From: an uncultured Dokdonia sp.
Lineage (GTDB): Bacteria > Bacteroidota > Bacteroidia > Flavobacteriales > Flavobacteriaceae
Reading direction: 5' to 3'
Length of the DNA stretch: 36,588 nucleotides
Assembly (NCBI GenBank): GCA_938002835.1
Contig: CALKZS010000058.1
Coordinates: 1-36,588 of the forward strand
The translations under genes and the position numbers were made by a program. The notes below the pieces were generated by a model. That model had not been told where the DNA came from, made no database searches, and was given only the letters and a program-made list of their open reading frames with translations. The stretch's first letter is position 1. Each line of letters opens with the position of its first letter. Positions 17,011-26,070 of this stretch are shown one piece after another.

Positions 17011-18546
17011 ATGTCATCAAATAAAAGAAAATCCTTTGTCTTAAAACTAGCTCTTTTTGCTACAGGATTTAGTGGTATTGTCGCAGAGTACATACTCTCT
17101 ACACTTGCTAGTTACTTTATAGGGAATGCTATTTTACAATTTACGTTAATTGTATCTATAATGCTATTTTCTATGGGATTAGGAAGTAGATTGAGTAAAG
17201 TTTTTACAAAACAAATTGTTTTTTATTTTGTTATTGCAGAGCTCATACTATCCATTCTAGTATCATTTTCTGCTATTACTTCTTATATCATTTTTGGAGT
17301 AACTAACAACTCGTGGATTATTATTTACTTTCTCTCCATTGCTATAGGGCTACTCATAGGTTTAGAGATTCCGTTTGCAACACGCATTAATAATAAGTTT
17401 GAAGAACTGCGTTTTAACATCTCAAACATACTTGAAAAAGACTATTATGGTAGTCTCGCTGGTGGGCTTTTCTTTGCCTTTATAGGACTTCCTTATTTAG
17501 GATTAACCTATACTCCTTTTGTTTTAGGATTTATAAACCTTCTTGTCTCTTTCTGGTTGTTTTATACATTACGCAATAATATTTCAAATAAGTTACAACT
17601 ACTTTTATATATACTCTACGGTATTGTATTTGCTATTATTTTAATAGGAACCATATTTGCAAAGCCTTTAGTGATGTTTGGAGAACAGGCTAAGTATAAA
17701 GACAAAATAGTATTTACTAAACAAACCAAATATCAAAAAATAGTCATCACTTCCTGGAAACAATGGCATTCTCTTTATATAAATGGCAATCAACAATTAT
17801 CTACTTTTGACGAATATCTATATCACGAACCTATGGTTCATACAGCTGCCGGAATTACAGATTCTAAAAAGAATATTCTCATATTAGGTGGTGGAGATGG
17901 TTGTATTGCTAGAGAACTTTTAAAATATCCTGATGTAAAAAAAATAACACTTGTAGATCTAGATCCTACAATGGTAGAAATAGGAAAAACACATCCTGTA
18001 TTTAAAAATCTCAATAACAATGCTCTTAATAATGTAAAAGTTAAAACTGTCACAGCAGATGGTTTTACTTTCTTAGAAAATATTAACGAACAATATGATC
18101 TCATTCTAGCAGATCTACCTGACCCTAATAATGTAGATCTTAATAAACTGTACACAAAAGAGTTTTACACCCTTTGTTATCAAGCACTAACCGACAATGG
18201 GACTTTTATCACACAATCTGGAAGTCCTTACTATGCTACAAAAGCATTTTATTGTGTAGAAAAAACATTACGCGCTGCAAACTTTAATACGCTCCCTATA
18301 CACAACCAAGTATTAACACTTGGGGAATGGGGGTGGATTATTGCAAAAAAAAGTACTTTAAGGTCTAAAGACATTGAAAATATCTCTTTAGAGAACCTCT
18401 CTTTAAAGTGGCTCTCAAAAGAATCTTTACCTGCACTAACTCATTTTGGGAAACCTCTAGTAGACACTACAGGATTAGAAATCAATACTATTTTCACCCC
18501 AACACTATATACATATTATAAAGCAGGTAATTGGGATTTGTATTAA
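17011..18546 (+). CDS. Membrane-anchored spermidine-synthase-like aminopropyltransferase
   Basis: 511 aa. The N-terminal half has about seven transmembrane helices (residues 10-220). The C-terminal half is a spermidine-synthase fold: DEYLYHEPMVH (267-277), the dcSAM loop LGGGDGCIARELL (292-304), acidic VDLDP (315-319), D350, and the catalytic-site segment LADLPDP (366-372), which replaces the usual DSTDP. It should transfer aminopropyl groups at the inner face of the membrane, using dcSAM from SpeD of the same run. The substrate (putrescine, another amine or a membrane-linked amine) is unknown. It ends just before an aminotransferase remnant. Confidence 0.88.
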   Translation: MSSNKRKSFVLKLALFATGFSGIVAEYILSTLASYFIGNAILQFTLIVSIMLFSMGLGSRLSKVFTKQIVFYFVIAELILSILVSFSAITSYIIFGVTNNSWIIIYFLSIAIGLLIGLEIPFATRINNKFEELRFNISNILEKDYYGSLAGGLFFAFIGLPYLGLTYTPFVLGFINLLVSFWLFYTLRNNISNKLQLLLYILYGIVFAIILIGTIFAKPLVMFGEQAKYKDKIVFTKQTKYQKIVITSWKQWHSLYINGNQQLSTFDEYLYHEPMVHTAAGITDSKKNILILGGGDGCIARELLKYPDVKKITLVDLDPTMVEIGKTHPVFKNLNNNALNNVKVKTVTADGFTFLENINEQYDLILADLPDPNNVDLNKLYTKEFYTLCYQALTDNGTFITQSGSPYYATKAFYCVEKTLRAANFNTLPIHNQVLTLGEWGWIIAKKSTLRSKDIENISLENLSLKWLSKESLPALTHFGKPLVDTTGLEINTIFTPTLYTYYKAGNWDLY

Positions 18547-18549
18547 ATA

Positions 18550-18565
18550 CGCTTTCGCGAAAGCG
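18550..18565. repeat. Palindrome copy at the junction synthase / aminotransferase remnant
   Basis: CGCTTTCGCGAAAGCG beginning four bases after the synthase stop. It either lay in the lost gene (RFRES phase) or marks the deletion breakpoint. Confidence 0.95.
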
Positions 18566-18618
18566 GCATCTCTGTAGGTATACGTGGTAAAGCAATACGT
18601 GTTGCACCTCATTTGTAT

Positions 18619-18658
18619 AACACAGAAGCAGATTTTGAAAAACTGCTTCTGTGTTTTA
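18619..18658. terminator. Bidirectional terminator hairpin
   Basis: AACACAGAAGCAG at 18619-18631 pairs with CTGCTTCTGTGTTT at 18643-18656, with an 11-base loop and T-rich flanks. It overlaps the 3' end of the aminotransferase remnant and serves the convergent synthase and deacetylase genes. Confidence 0.75.
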
Positions 18659-18720
18659 CGTAGAAAGGAAATTGATATAATAGACTATTAGTTTATATCC
18701 TTATTTTAATTCTTCTAATC

Positions 18721-19623
18721 TTAAAAATAAATGTGCTGCGCTTCTCTAAATGTGTTTGCGTGCGCATCTACTATCACTTTTATATCTGGAGAATAGCCGC
18801 CACCCATACTACATTGTACAGGGATGTGATGGTCTTTGCATAGTTGTAATACATATCGATCACGTTCTTTACAACCTTCTATAGAACATCCTAGTTTGCC
18901 TAATTTATCACTACTCAAAATATCTACACCACACAGATAAAAAATAAAATTGGGTTGTTGCTCTGCTATTAGTGTAGGTAATGTATCCTTCAATATATTG
19001 AGATACTCCTCATCAGAACAATTGGTTTCTAAAGCAATATCTAGGTCTGATATTTCTTTTTTAAAAGGATAGTTTGCTTTGCCGTGCATAGAGAAAGTAA
19101 ACACGGTATCATCTCCTTTAAAGATTTGAGCAGTGCCATTACCTTGATGCACGTCTAAGTCAACAATTAATATCTTTTGAGCAAGTTTGTGTGCTTGTAA
19201 ATAACGTGCTGCAATCGCTTGGTCATTTAATAAACAAAACGCTTCTCCGTGATCTGTATATGCGTGATGTGTGCCTCCTGCAATATTCATCGCAATGCCA
19301 TTTTCTAATGCATATATACAGCCATCTATGGTTCCTTGGGCAATAATGAGTTCGCGATCTACCAGTTCTTGTGATAATGGGAAACCTGTTTTTCGTTGTG
19401 CACGAGGGTCTATCTGTAAACTCTTAAGATTGGTTAAATATTCTTTTGTATGACATCTCAAGACATCTAGATCGCTCGCTTTTGAAGGTTCAAAAAAGTG
19501 ATCTTCTGTACAAGTTCCTTCATATACCAATTGTCTAGGCAGCAAATCATATTTCTCCATTGGGAAGCGATGCCCTTCTGGAAGTGGGTGTTTATAGATA
19601 GGGTGATAGGCTATTTTGAGCAC
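18721..19623 (-). CDS. Histone-deacetylase-family deacetylase (possible acetylpolyamine amidohydrolase)
   Basis: 300 aa class II HDAC-like zinc hydrolase. H119-H120 (GGTHHAYTDHGEAFC) is the catalytic His pair, and the zinc ligands are D157, H159 (DLDVHQGNG) and D234 (CGVDIL). The usual Tyr region is replaced by SMGGGYSPD. Bacterial members deacetylate acetyl-lysine, acetoin-related or acetylpolyamine substrates. Convergence with the polyamine locus makes acetylpolyamines worth testing, but this class is common in flavobacteria near unrelated genes. The start is GTG at 19623, as an in-frame TAA sits three codons upstream. Confidence 0.9.
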   Translation of the reverse strand: MLKIAYHPIYKHPLPEGHRFPMEKYDLLPRQLVYEGTCTEDHFFEPSKASDLDVLRCHTKEYLTNLKSLQIDPRAQRKTGFPLSQELVDRELIIAQGTIDGCIYALENGIAMNIAGGTHHAYTDHGEAFCLLNDQAIAARYLQAHKLAQKILIVDLDVHQGNGTAQIFKGDDTVFTFSMHGKANYPFKKEISDLDIALETNCSDEEYLNILKDTLPTLIAEQQPNFIFYLCGVDILSSDKLGKLGCSIEGCKERDRYVLQLCKDHHIPVQCSMGGGYSPDIKVIVDAHANTFREAQHIYF

Positions 19624-19645
19624 TAGGTTACAATAGATCTTTATA

Positions 19646-19653
19646 CAAAGATA
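19646..19653 (-). promoter_or_regulatory. Putative -7 element of the deacetylase gene (TATCTTTG)
   Basis: TAnnTTTG match on the minus strand, giving a leader of about 20 bases before the GTG start. Confidence 0.45.
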
Positions 19654-19759
19654 TAGTGTAAGTCATTTTTAGTCTACTGAGCAATAAAATTAAATAAGAT
19701 TATTTCTGTTTTTGAGTTTCTTGTGTGATCTCTCCTAAAGTCGAGATGACATCTTTTTA

Positions 19760-19847
19760 GTCATTTCGAGCTTGCCGAGAAATCACATCACAGTAAGAAC
19801 GCAATGATGAATCTCTTTGTGCGACCTCTCGGCAGGCTCGAGGTGAC
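19760..19847. repeat. REP-like palindromic repeat, copy 1
   Basis: Arms GTCATTTCGAGCTTGCCGAGA-type at 19760-19780 and its near-complement at 19827-19847 (three mismatches) flank a 46-base centre. The same 88-bp unit recurs at 20210-20297 beyond the GIY-YIG gene. An extra arm, TCGAGATGAC, lies just upstream at 19741-19750. Confidence 0.9.
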
Positions 19848-19894
19848 AATGTAGTTGTAATAAATAATGTTATTTTTATGAAAAATAATAACCC

Positions 19895-20194
19895 GTGTTT
19901 ACTAATTACTTTGTTTACATCACTACAAATCAATATAGAACTACGGTGTATATTGGAGTGACAAATGATTTACAAAGAAGAATAAGTCAACATTATTTTG
20001 ATTCTCAAAATGCCAAAAAATCCTTTGCAGGAAAGTATAATTGTTATGATATGGTATACTATGAAGGGTTTCAATATGCAAAGGATGCCATTGCTCGAGA
20101 GAAACAACTAAAAAAATGGAGCAGACAGAAGAAAAACCAATTGATAACTTCTTTTAATCTAAAATGGGAAAGTTTGAATAATCAGGTGTTTTAG
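19895..20194 (+). CDS. GIY-YIG endonuclease domain protein
   Basis: 99 aa, single GIY-YIG domain: YFVYITT, then VYIGVTNDLQRRISQH with the catalytic Tyr and Arg, then AREKQLKKWSRQKK and a final Asn-containing segment. The start must be GTG at 19895, because TAA precedes it in frame; no ATG is usable. It is bracketed by two copies of a palindromic repeat (19760-19847 and 20210-20297), the second starting 16 bases after its stop. This layout is like REP-associated transposases, suggesting that the nuclease acts on, or spreads, the repeats (inference). Confidence 0.88.
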   Translation: MFTNYFVYITTNQYRTTVYIGVTNDLQRRISQHYFDSQNAKKSFAGKYNCYDMVYYEGFQYAKDAIAREKQLKKWSRQKKNQLITSFNLKWESLNNQVF

Positions 20195-20209
20195 AGATGA
20201 CATTTTTTA

Positions 20210-20297
20210 GTCATTTCGAGCGTGTCGAGAAATCACATTACAGTAAGAACGCAATGATGAATCTCTTTGTGTGACCTCTCGGCAAGCTCGAGGTGAC
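20210..20297. repeat. REP-like palindromic repeat, copy 2
   Basis: The same 88-bp unit in the same orientation, with arms at 20210-20230 and 20277-20297. Its central 46 bases are nearly identical to copy 1 (CAGTAAGAACGCAATGATGA shared). It ends 11 bases before the tex stop codon and may also act as a terminator hairpin. Confidence 0.9.
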
Positions 20298-20307
20298 AGA
20301 AAACAAC

Positions 20308-22431
20308 TTATTTCTCCAACTTCAACTGAATACGCTTCCTTGCAATATCAACTTCTAACACTTTTACAATCACTTGTTGCTGCAAACTTACGTGTGCGCT
20401 CACATCACTCACAAAACCATCGGCTAGGTTTGAGATATGTATCAGTCCACTTTCTTTAATTCCTATATCTACAAAGGCGCCAAAAGCAGTGACATTATTT
20501 ACAATACCAGGAAGTAATTGCCCGGGTTGCACATCTTCTATCGTTCTGATGTTTTGATTAAAAGTAAAAACCTTTGCTTTTTCTCGTATGTCAAGTCCTG
20601 GTTTTTCTAGTTCGCTCACAATATCTGTAAGTGTTGGTAAACCTACTTCTTCAGAGACATATTTTTGAAGATCGAGGGCTTTAAGTACAGTTGTATTCCC
20701 TATCATTTGATCGACAGAAATTTGCTGTTCTTTGGCTATTTTTTGAACGAGTTTATAGCGCTCTGGATGTACAGAAGAATCATCCAGCGGATTTTCGGCA
20801 TCCTTTATTCTTAAAAAACCAGCGGCTTGCTCATATACTTTTGATCCCAATCGCGGGACTTTCTTAATGGCAATTCTTGAGATGAAAGGACCTTCGCTTT
20901 CGCGAAAGCGTACAATCCCTTCTGCTAGTTTTGAACCAATACCGGAGACATAACTAAGTAGCGGAGCACTTGCTGTATTGATATTAACACCTACGGCATT
21001 TACACAATTTTCTACCGTTTGATCCAATGATTTTTGGAGTGCTTTTTGGTCTACATCGTGTTGATACTGTCCCACACCTATAGATTTTGCATCAATCTTG
21101 ACAAGCTCTGCCAATGGATCTTGCAATCTGCGTCCTATAGAAACGGCACCACGTACTGTTACATCATAATTAGGGAACTCATCACGCGCAATTTTACTAG
21201 CACTGTAGATAGAAGCGCCAGCTTCACTCACGACAAAGACCTCAATGGCATTTTTAAAATGAATGCGTTTTATGAGACGTTCTGTTTCCCTACTTGCGGT
21301 ACCGTTGCCTATTGCGATGGCTTCTATTTTATAGGCATCTGTAAGACTTGATATCTTTTTGATTGCTCCTTTATCATCATTTTTTGGCGCGTGGGGATAG
21401 ATAGTTTCATTATGTAATAATTGTCCTTGAGCATCTAGACAAACCACTTTACAACCCGTTCTAAATCCTGGATCTATGGCAAGTGTGCGTTTTTCTCCCA
21501 GTGGTGATCCTAATAATAGTTGTTTAAGGTTTTTAGTAAAAACCGCAATAGCCGTCTCATCTGCTTTTTGTTTTGCTTGTGATAATGACTCGTTTGCTAA
21601 TGCTGGTAGGAGTAACCTTTTATAAGCATCGTTAATAGCTAGTATAATTTGATGTGCTGCCTCACCGCTTGAACGAAGGATCTTTCGTTCTATATTATCT
21701 AATGCGCGGTCATCATCTATTGTGATTTTAACACGTATGTAGCCTTCGTTTTCGGCTCTTAAAATGGCGAGTAATCTATGAGAAGGAATACGTTGTAATG
21801 ATTCTGACCAATCAAAATAATCACGAAATTTTTGAGCCTTTTCGTCAGTTGCTTTTGCCTTGACTACTTTGGTTTCGATGGTCGCAAATCGCTCTAACTG
21901 GCAACGTAGATTGTTTCTAATATCTGTGCGCTCATTGATCCACTCTGCGATAATGTGTCTAGCTCCTTCTAATGCACTCTCTGCATCTGGTACATTATTA
22001 TTTGTATACCGTTGCGCTAAGCCTTCTGGATCTTGGGCATTCTGAGCCATTATGATTTTGGCAAGAGGTTCTAGTCCATTTTTTCTAGCAACTTCTGCTT
22101 TGGTCTGGCGTTTCTTTTTATAGGGTAAGTATAAATCTTCTAATGTGGTGAGATCTAAAGTTGCTTCTACTTTTGCGTGCAAATCACTAGTAAGCACATC
22201 TTGCTCTTCTAGAGATTTGAGAATTGCTTTTTTACGCTTTTCTAATGCCTCAAATTGTTCTTTGAGTTCAATGATCTTCCCTATTTCGACTTCGTCTAGT
22301 CCTCCTGTTGCTTCTTTACGATACCGAGCGATGAAAGGTAGAGTACAATCTTCTTTTAGAAGTTCTAATGTCGCTTTTACTCCTTTTTCTAGTAATCCAG
22401 AAGATGAAGTAACATAATTGAGTAATTGCAT
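20308..22431 (-). CDS. tex: Tex-family RNA-binding transcription accessory protein
   Basis: 707 aa. An N-terminal helical region (FIARYRKEATGGLDE) is followed by a YqgF/RNase-H-like domain (TLAIDPGFRTGCKVV at about 328-342), helix-hairpin-helix repeats (YVSGIGSKLAEGIVRFRES) and a C-terminal S1 domain (about 635-705, LPGIVNNVTAFGAFVDIGI). It binds RNA and transcription complexes. A perfect palindrome at 20895-20910 encodes RFRES (508-512) in the HhH part. It starts four bases after the metG stop, so the two genes are co-transcribed. Confidence 0.96.
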   Translation of the reverse strand: MQLLNYVTSSSGLLEKGVKATLELLKEDCTLPFIARYRKEATGGLDEVEIGKIIELKEQFEALEKRKKAILKSLEEQDVLTSDLHAKVEATLDLTTLEDLYLPYKKKRQTKAEVARKNGLEPLAKIIMAQNAQDPEGLAQRYTNNNVPDAESALEGARHIIAEWINERTDIRNNLRCQLERFATIETKVVKAKATDEKAQKFRDYFDWSESLQRIPSHRLLAILRAENEGYIRVKITIDDDRALDNIERKILRSSGEAAHQIILAINDAYKRLLLPALANESLSQAKQKADETAIAVFTKNLKQLLLGSPLGEKRTLAIDPGFRTGCKVVCLDAQGQLLHNETIYPHAPKNDDKGAIKKISSLTDAYKIEAIAIGNGTASRETERLIKRIHFKNAIEVFVVSEAGASIYSASKIARDEFPNYDVTVRGAVSIGRRLQDPLAELVKIDAKSIGVGQYQHDVDQKALQKSLDQTVENCVNAVGVNINTASAPLLSYVSGIGSKLAEGIVRFRESEGPFISRIAIKKVPRLGSKVYEQAAGFLRIKDAENPLDDSSVHPERYKLVQKIAKEQQISVDQMIGNTTVLKALDLQKYVSEEVGLPTLTDIVSELEKPGLDIREKAKVFTFNQNIRTIEDVQPGQLLPGIVNNVTAFGAFVDIGIKESGLIHISNLADGFVSDVSAHVSLQQQVIVKVLEVDIARKRIQLKLEK
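20895..20910. repeat. Palindrome copy inside tex
   Basis: CGCTTTCGCGAAAGCG, encodes RFRES on the minus strand. Confidence 0.95.
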
Positions 22432-22435
22432 TTGA

Positions 22436-24508
22436 TTAACTTATCATCTTCCCATTCCCAACACCATCTGTATCAGGATTTAAAAACACTAATTTTCCAG
22501 TAAGATCTTCGGTCATTAAAATCATTCCTTGACTTTCTACACCTCGCAATGCTCTAGGAGCTAGATTTACAAGCACCGTTACTTGTTTACCTATTATTTC
22601 TTCTGGTGTAAAGCTCTCTGCAATACCAGATACAATAGTGCGCACATCGATACCCGTATCTACTTTAAGAATGAGAAGTTTTTTAGTTTTCTTCATTTTC
22701 TCTGCTTCGATAATGGTGCCTACACGCATATCGAGTTTTGTAAAATCATCAAAATTGATGGTCTCTTTTTGAGGCTCTATCACTTGATTTTCGGCAGCAG
22801 CTTCTGCTTCGTTTGCAGCTTTGCTAGCTTCTAGTTTATCAAGTTGTTTCTGAATCTGGTCGTCCTCTATTTTTGAGAATAAAAGCTCAGATGTATTAAT
22901 TGTATGATGAGGATCTAAAAGTCCTTTTTGTTCTGTTATAGCAATTGAAATGTCACTCCACGAGAGTTTTTTAGTATTTAAAATACTCTTTAATTTTGTG
23001 CTAGTATATGGTAATAAAGGCTCGCTAAGAACAGCAAGTGCAGTAGCTATTTGAAGTGCTACATACATCACTGTTTTTGTACGTTCTTCATCGGTTTTAA
23101 TGGTTTTCCACGGTTCTTCGTCTGCTAGATATTTGTTTCCTAAACGAGCGAGGTTTATAAGCTCTGTTTGGCTTTCGCGAAAGCGGTATTTTTCTATAGA
23201 GCTTCCTATAACGGCAGGATATGCTTTTAATGCATCTAATGTTTCTTTATCAAGCTTATTAAATGCCGAAGGTTGCGGTACTACCCCGTCATAATATTTA
23301 TGAGTGAGAACGGTGACACGATTTATAAAATTACCAAAAATGGCAACGAGTTCGCTATTATTTCTTGTCTGGAAATCTTTCCAAGTAAAATCATTGTCTT
23401 TAGATTCTGGAGCGTTTGCCGTGAGTACATAACGCAATACATCTTGTTGACCAGGAAATTCTTCTAGATACTCGTGTAACCATACGGCCCAATTTTTAGA
23501 GGTAGAAAGCTTGCGGCCTTCTAGATTCAAAAACTCGTTTGCAGGGACATTATCTGGTAAAATATAGTCGTCGTGACCTTTTAACATTGCAGGGAAAATC
23601 AAACAGTGAAAAACAATATTATCTTTCCCGATAAAATGTAAGAGCTTGGTGTTTTCATCTTTCCAATACGGTTCCCAATCTTTATCTTCACGAGCGGCCC
23701 ACTCCTTAGTAGATGATATATACCCTATAGGTGCATCGAACCATACGTATAACACTTTGCCATCTGCTCCTTCTACTGGAACAGGAATTCCCCAATCTAG
23801 ATCTCTAGTTACAGCTCGTGGTCGTAATCCATCATCTATCCAAGATTTGCACTGGCCATATACATTGGTTTTCCAGTCTTTTTTATGACCTTCAATAATC
23901 CATTCTTTAAAGAAATCATTGTATTGATCTAATGGTAAAAACCAGTGTTTTGTTTTTTTTAATGAAGGAACGGCTCCAGAAATTGTACTCTTAGGATTGA
24001 TAAGATCTGTAGCATTATGTGAGGTCCCACAACTCTCACATTGATCTCCATAGGCTTCTTCATAGCCACATTTAGGACAAGTTCCTGTTACAAAACGATC
24101 TGCTAGAAACTGTTTTGCCTCTGCATCATATAACTGCTCGTTTGTCTCTTCGATAAACTTGCCTTGGTCATACATATTCTTGAAAAACTCAGAAGCAGTC
24201 TCGTGATGTATTTGAGCAGATGTGCGAGAATAATTATCAAACGTAATCCCAAAATCTTGAAAAGATTTTTTGATAATTGCGTTGTATTTATCTACGATAT
24301 CTTGAGGGGTTACGCCTTCTTTTTTTGCCTTAATAGTAATGGGTACACCGTGCTCATCACTACCACAAATAAATGCAACATCTGCTCCTTGTAGTCTTTG
24401 ATAACGGGCATAAATATCTGCAGGAACATATACTCCTGCAAGGTGACCTATGTGTATGGGACCATTTGTATACGGCAAAGCCGCTGTAATCGTAAATCTT
24501 TGTGACAT
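22436..24508 (-). CDS. metG: Methionyl-tRNA synthetase with C-terminal tRNA-binding domain
   Basis: 690 aa class I synthetase. HIGH signature 19-22 ([10 protein letters not shown]), zinc knuckle C144/C147/C157/C160, KMSKS variant KLSTS at 333-337, a helical anticodon domain, and an EMAP/Trbp111-like OB domain at about 585-690 ([15 protein letters not shown]). A perfect palindrome at 23171-23184 encodes part of RFRES (442-446). It is first in the metG-tex operon, with promoter box TACTTTTG at 24527-24534. Confidence 0.97.
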   Translation of the reverse strand: MSQRFTITAALPYTNGPIHIGHLAGVYVPADIYARYQRLQGADVAFICGSDEHGVPITIKAKKEGVTPQDIVDKYNAIIKKSFQDFGITFDNYSRTSAQIHHETASEFFKNMYDQGKFIEETNEQLYDAEAKQFLADRFVTGTCPKCGYEEAYGDQCESCGTSHNATDLINPKSTISGAVPSLKKTKHWFLPLDQYNDFFKEWIIEGHKKDWKTNVYGQCKSWIDDGLRPRAVTRDLDWGIPVPVEGADGKVLYVWFDAPIGYISSTKEWAAREDKDWEPYWKDENTKLLHFIGKDNIVFHCLIFPAMLKGHDDYILPDNVPANEFLNLEGRKLSTSKNWAVWLHEYLEEFPGQQDVLRYVLTANAPESKDNDFTWKDFQTRNNSELVAIFGNFINRVTVLTHKYYDGVVPQPSAFNKLDKETLDALKAYPAVIGSSIEKYRFRESQTELINLARLGNKYLADEEPWKTIKTDEERTKTVMYVALQIATALAVLSEPLLPYTSTKLKSILNTKKLSWSDISIAITEQKGLLDPHHTINTSELLFSKIEDDQIQKQLDKLEASKAANEAEAAAENQVIEPQKETINFDDFTKLDMRVGTIIEAEKMKKTKKLLILKVDTGIDVRTIVSGIAESFTPEEIIGKQVTVLVNLAPRALRGVESQGMILMTEDLTGKLVFLNPDTDGVGNGKMIS
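23171..23184. repeat. Palindrome copy inside metG
   Basis: GCTTTCGCGAAAGC, RFRES phase on the minus strand. Confidence 0.95.
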
Positions 24509-24526
24509 TTCTTGCGTTTAAAGCCA

Positions 24527-24534
24527 CAAAAGTA
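24527..24534 (-). promoter_or_regulatory. Putative -7 element of metG-tex (TACTTTTG)
   Basis: Exact TAnnTTTG on the minus strand, 18 bases before the ATG. No convincing -33 box is seen at the expected distance. Confidence 0.5.
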
Positions 24535-24760
24535 GGAATTTGATCTCTAAGCTGTACAGCATCTCAAGAAGTTTACAAATCAAAAAGAAAATAATATTTA
24601 AAATACTGGTTTTAAGAATATTAATATGTATTGTTTAAATATCTATTGGTTAGATAAAACACCTATCTCATTTTGAGATTTCTGTTAAACAGGTTTAAAA
24701 GAACGTCACTATTGCATAGCATTACTAAATAATGGTATATTGACTTTGAAAAATTATGAG

Positions 24761-25660
24761 ATGATAACACCACCTTTTCTAAAACCAGGAGACAAAGTAG
24801 CAATTGTAGCGACTGCTCGTAAAATTTATCTCAAAGATCTAGATGACGGCATCGCTTTACTCAAAAGTTGGGGACTTGTCCCTGTAATCGGAAAAACGAT
24901 AGGTTTAAGTGACAATCAGTATGCTGGTACAGACGCGCAACGCGCTCAAGACATACAACAGATGCTGAATGATCCAGAAATAAAAGCTATCTGGTGTGCA
25001 AAAGGAGGTTATGGGACGGTACGTATTATAGATCAATTAGATTTTTACAAATTTGTAAAATACCCTAAGTGGATTGTAGGGTATAGTGATGTAACGGTTT
25101 TACATAGCCACCTTCATAAAATAGGATTTAAAACTTTGCACGCTATAATGCCTCTGTCGTTACGGGATAATACCGCTTTTGCGAAAGCGTCCCTAAAACA
25201 ATCTCTTTTTGGCGAAAAGCCAAACCTTAGTTATAACACACAGCACTCACTCAACAGAACAGGAAAAGCAAAAGGAGAACTTGTAGGGGGTAATCTCTCT
25301 ATTTTATATAGTCTTTGTGGAAGTAGTTCTGGTCTTGATACAGAAGGTAAGATCCTATTTATAGAAGACCTTGATGAATACTTATATCATATAGACCGTA
25401 TGATTCTCAATTTAAAACGTAACGGGATGTTAGATCATCTTAATGGTCTTGTTGTAGGAGGAATGACAAAGATGCACGATAATAGAATTCCTTTTGGAAA
25501 AACAGCACAAGAGATTGTGATAGATGCTGTTCAAGAGTGTACATTTCCTGTAGCATTTGATTTTCCAGCAGGTCACCTAGATAATAACAGTGCCTTAATT
25601 TTAGGGAGCGAAGTTACACTAGAAATAAGTGACACAAAGACAATAGTAACCTATGTTTAA
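24761..25660 (+). CDS. LD-carboxypeptidase (peptidase family S66)
   Basis: Peptidoglycan-recycling or muropeptide L,D-carboxypeptidase, 299 aa from the ATG at 24761; an upstream TTG at 24740 would add seven unsupported residues. The Ser-Glu-His triad is visible: S109 (WIVGYSDVT), E202 (LFIEDLDEYLYHIDRM) and H272 (FPAGHLDNN). The oxyanion segment KGGYGTVR is at 81-88. No signal peptide, so it is cytoplasmic. A one-mismatch palindrome at 25174-25189 encodes AFAKA (139-143). The YraN gene follows after nine bases. Confidence 0.93.
   Translation: MITPPFLKPGDKVAIVATARKIYLKDLDDGIALLKSWGLVPVIGKTIGLSDNQYAGTDAQRAQDIQQMLNDPEIKAIWCAKGGYGTVRIIDQLDFYKFVKYPKWIVGYSDVTVLHSHLHKIGFKTLHAIMPLSLRDNTAFAKASLKQSLFGEKPNLSYNTQHSLNRTGKAKGELVGGNLSILYSLCGSSSGLDTEGKILFIEDLDEYLYHIDRMILNLKRNGMLDHLNGLVVGGMTKMHDNRIPFGKTAQEIVIDAVQECTFPVAFDFPAGHLDNNSALILGSEVTLEISDTKTIVTYV
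25174..25189. repeat. Degenerate palindrome copy inside LD-carboxypeptidase
   Basis: CGCTTTTGCGAAAGCG, one C-to-T change from the perfect form and synonymous in the AFAKA phase. Confidence 0.7.
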
Positions 25661-25669
25661 ATAGATATA

Positions 25670-26029
25670 ATGACCCCAAAAGAACTAGGAGAATATGGAG
25701 AAGAGCGAGCCGCTTTGCACCTTATAAAAGAAGGCTACAAGATCTTGCATCGTAATTGGTTTTTTGGAAAAAATGAGATCGATATTATTTGCCAAAAAGA
25801 AAAAGGTGTTCTTGTAATTGTAGAAGTAAAAGCACGTAATTCAGATTTTTTTGGAGACCCGCAGAGTTTTGTGTCTACAGGGAAACAAAAAACAATTGTT
25901 GCTGTTGCAAATGAATATGTCTTAGAATATGATCTCGATGTTGAGGTGCGCTTTGATATTATAGGTGTTTTAAAAAATAATAAAGAAGAACGCTTGGAGC
26001 ATTTTGAAGATGCTTTTTACTTTTTTTAG
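25670..26029 (+). CDS. YraN-family (UPF0102) putative endonuclease
   Basis: 119 aa with a restriction-endonuclease-like core: GEYGEERAALHLIKEGYKIL, then the metal-binding pattern EID (36-38) and EVKAR (52-56) and the distal QK. It is probably a DNA-processing or Holliday-junction-type nuclease; the family's role is unsettled. It is cotranscribed with the carboxypeptidase gene, nine bases upstream. Confidence 0.9.
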   Translation: MTPKELGEYGEERAALHLIKEGYKILHRNWFFGKNEIDIICQKEKGVLVIVEVKARNSDFFGDPQSFVSTGKQKTIVAVANEYVLEYDLDVEVRFDIIGVLKNNKEERLEHFEDAFYFF

Positions 26030-26070
26030 GGTATGAATGTATACGCACACACTTCTTAAGAGATTAATAA

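Larger units (their letters stand above)
18547..18660 (+). pseudogene. C-terminal remnant of a class V aminotransferase
   Basis: Directly after the synthase stop and in the same frame, 37 codons read through the palindrome (RFRES) into GISVGIRGKAIRVAPHLYNT and on to a TAG at 18658-18660. IRGxxIRVxPHLYNT is the characteristic C-terminal segment of class V PLP aminotransferases (cysteine-desulfurase-like/isopenicillin epimerase-like). No start codon or catalytic domain remains, so this is the tail of a deleted gene. Confidence 0.7.

Noticed and set aside
19760-20297. CRISPR array
   Set aside because: There are only two 88-bp units with a gene between them, and no short regular spacers.
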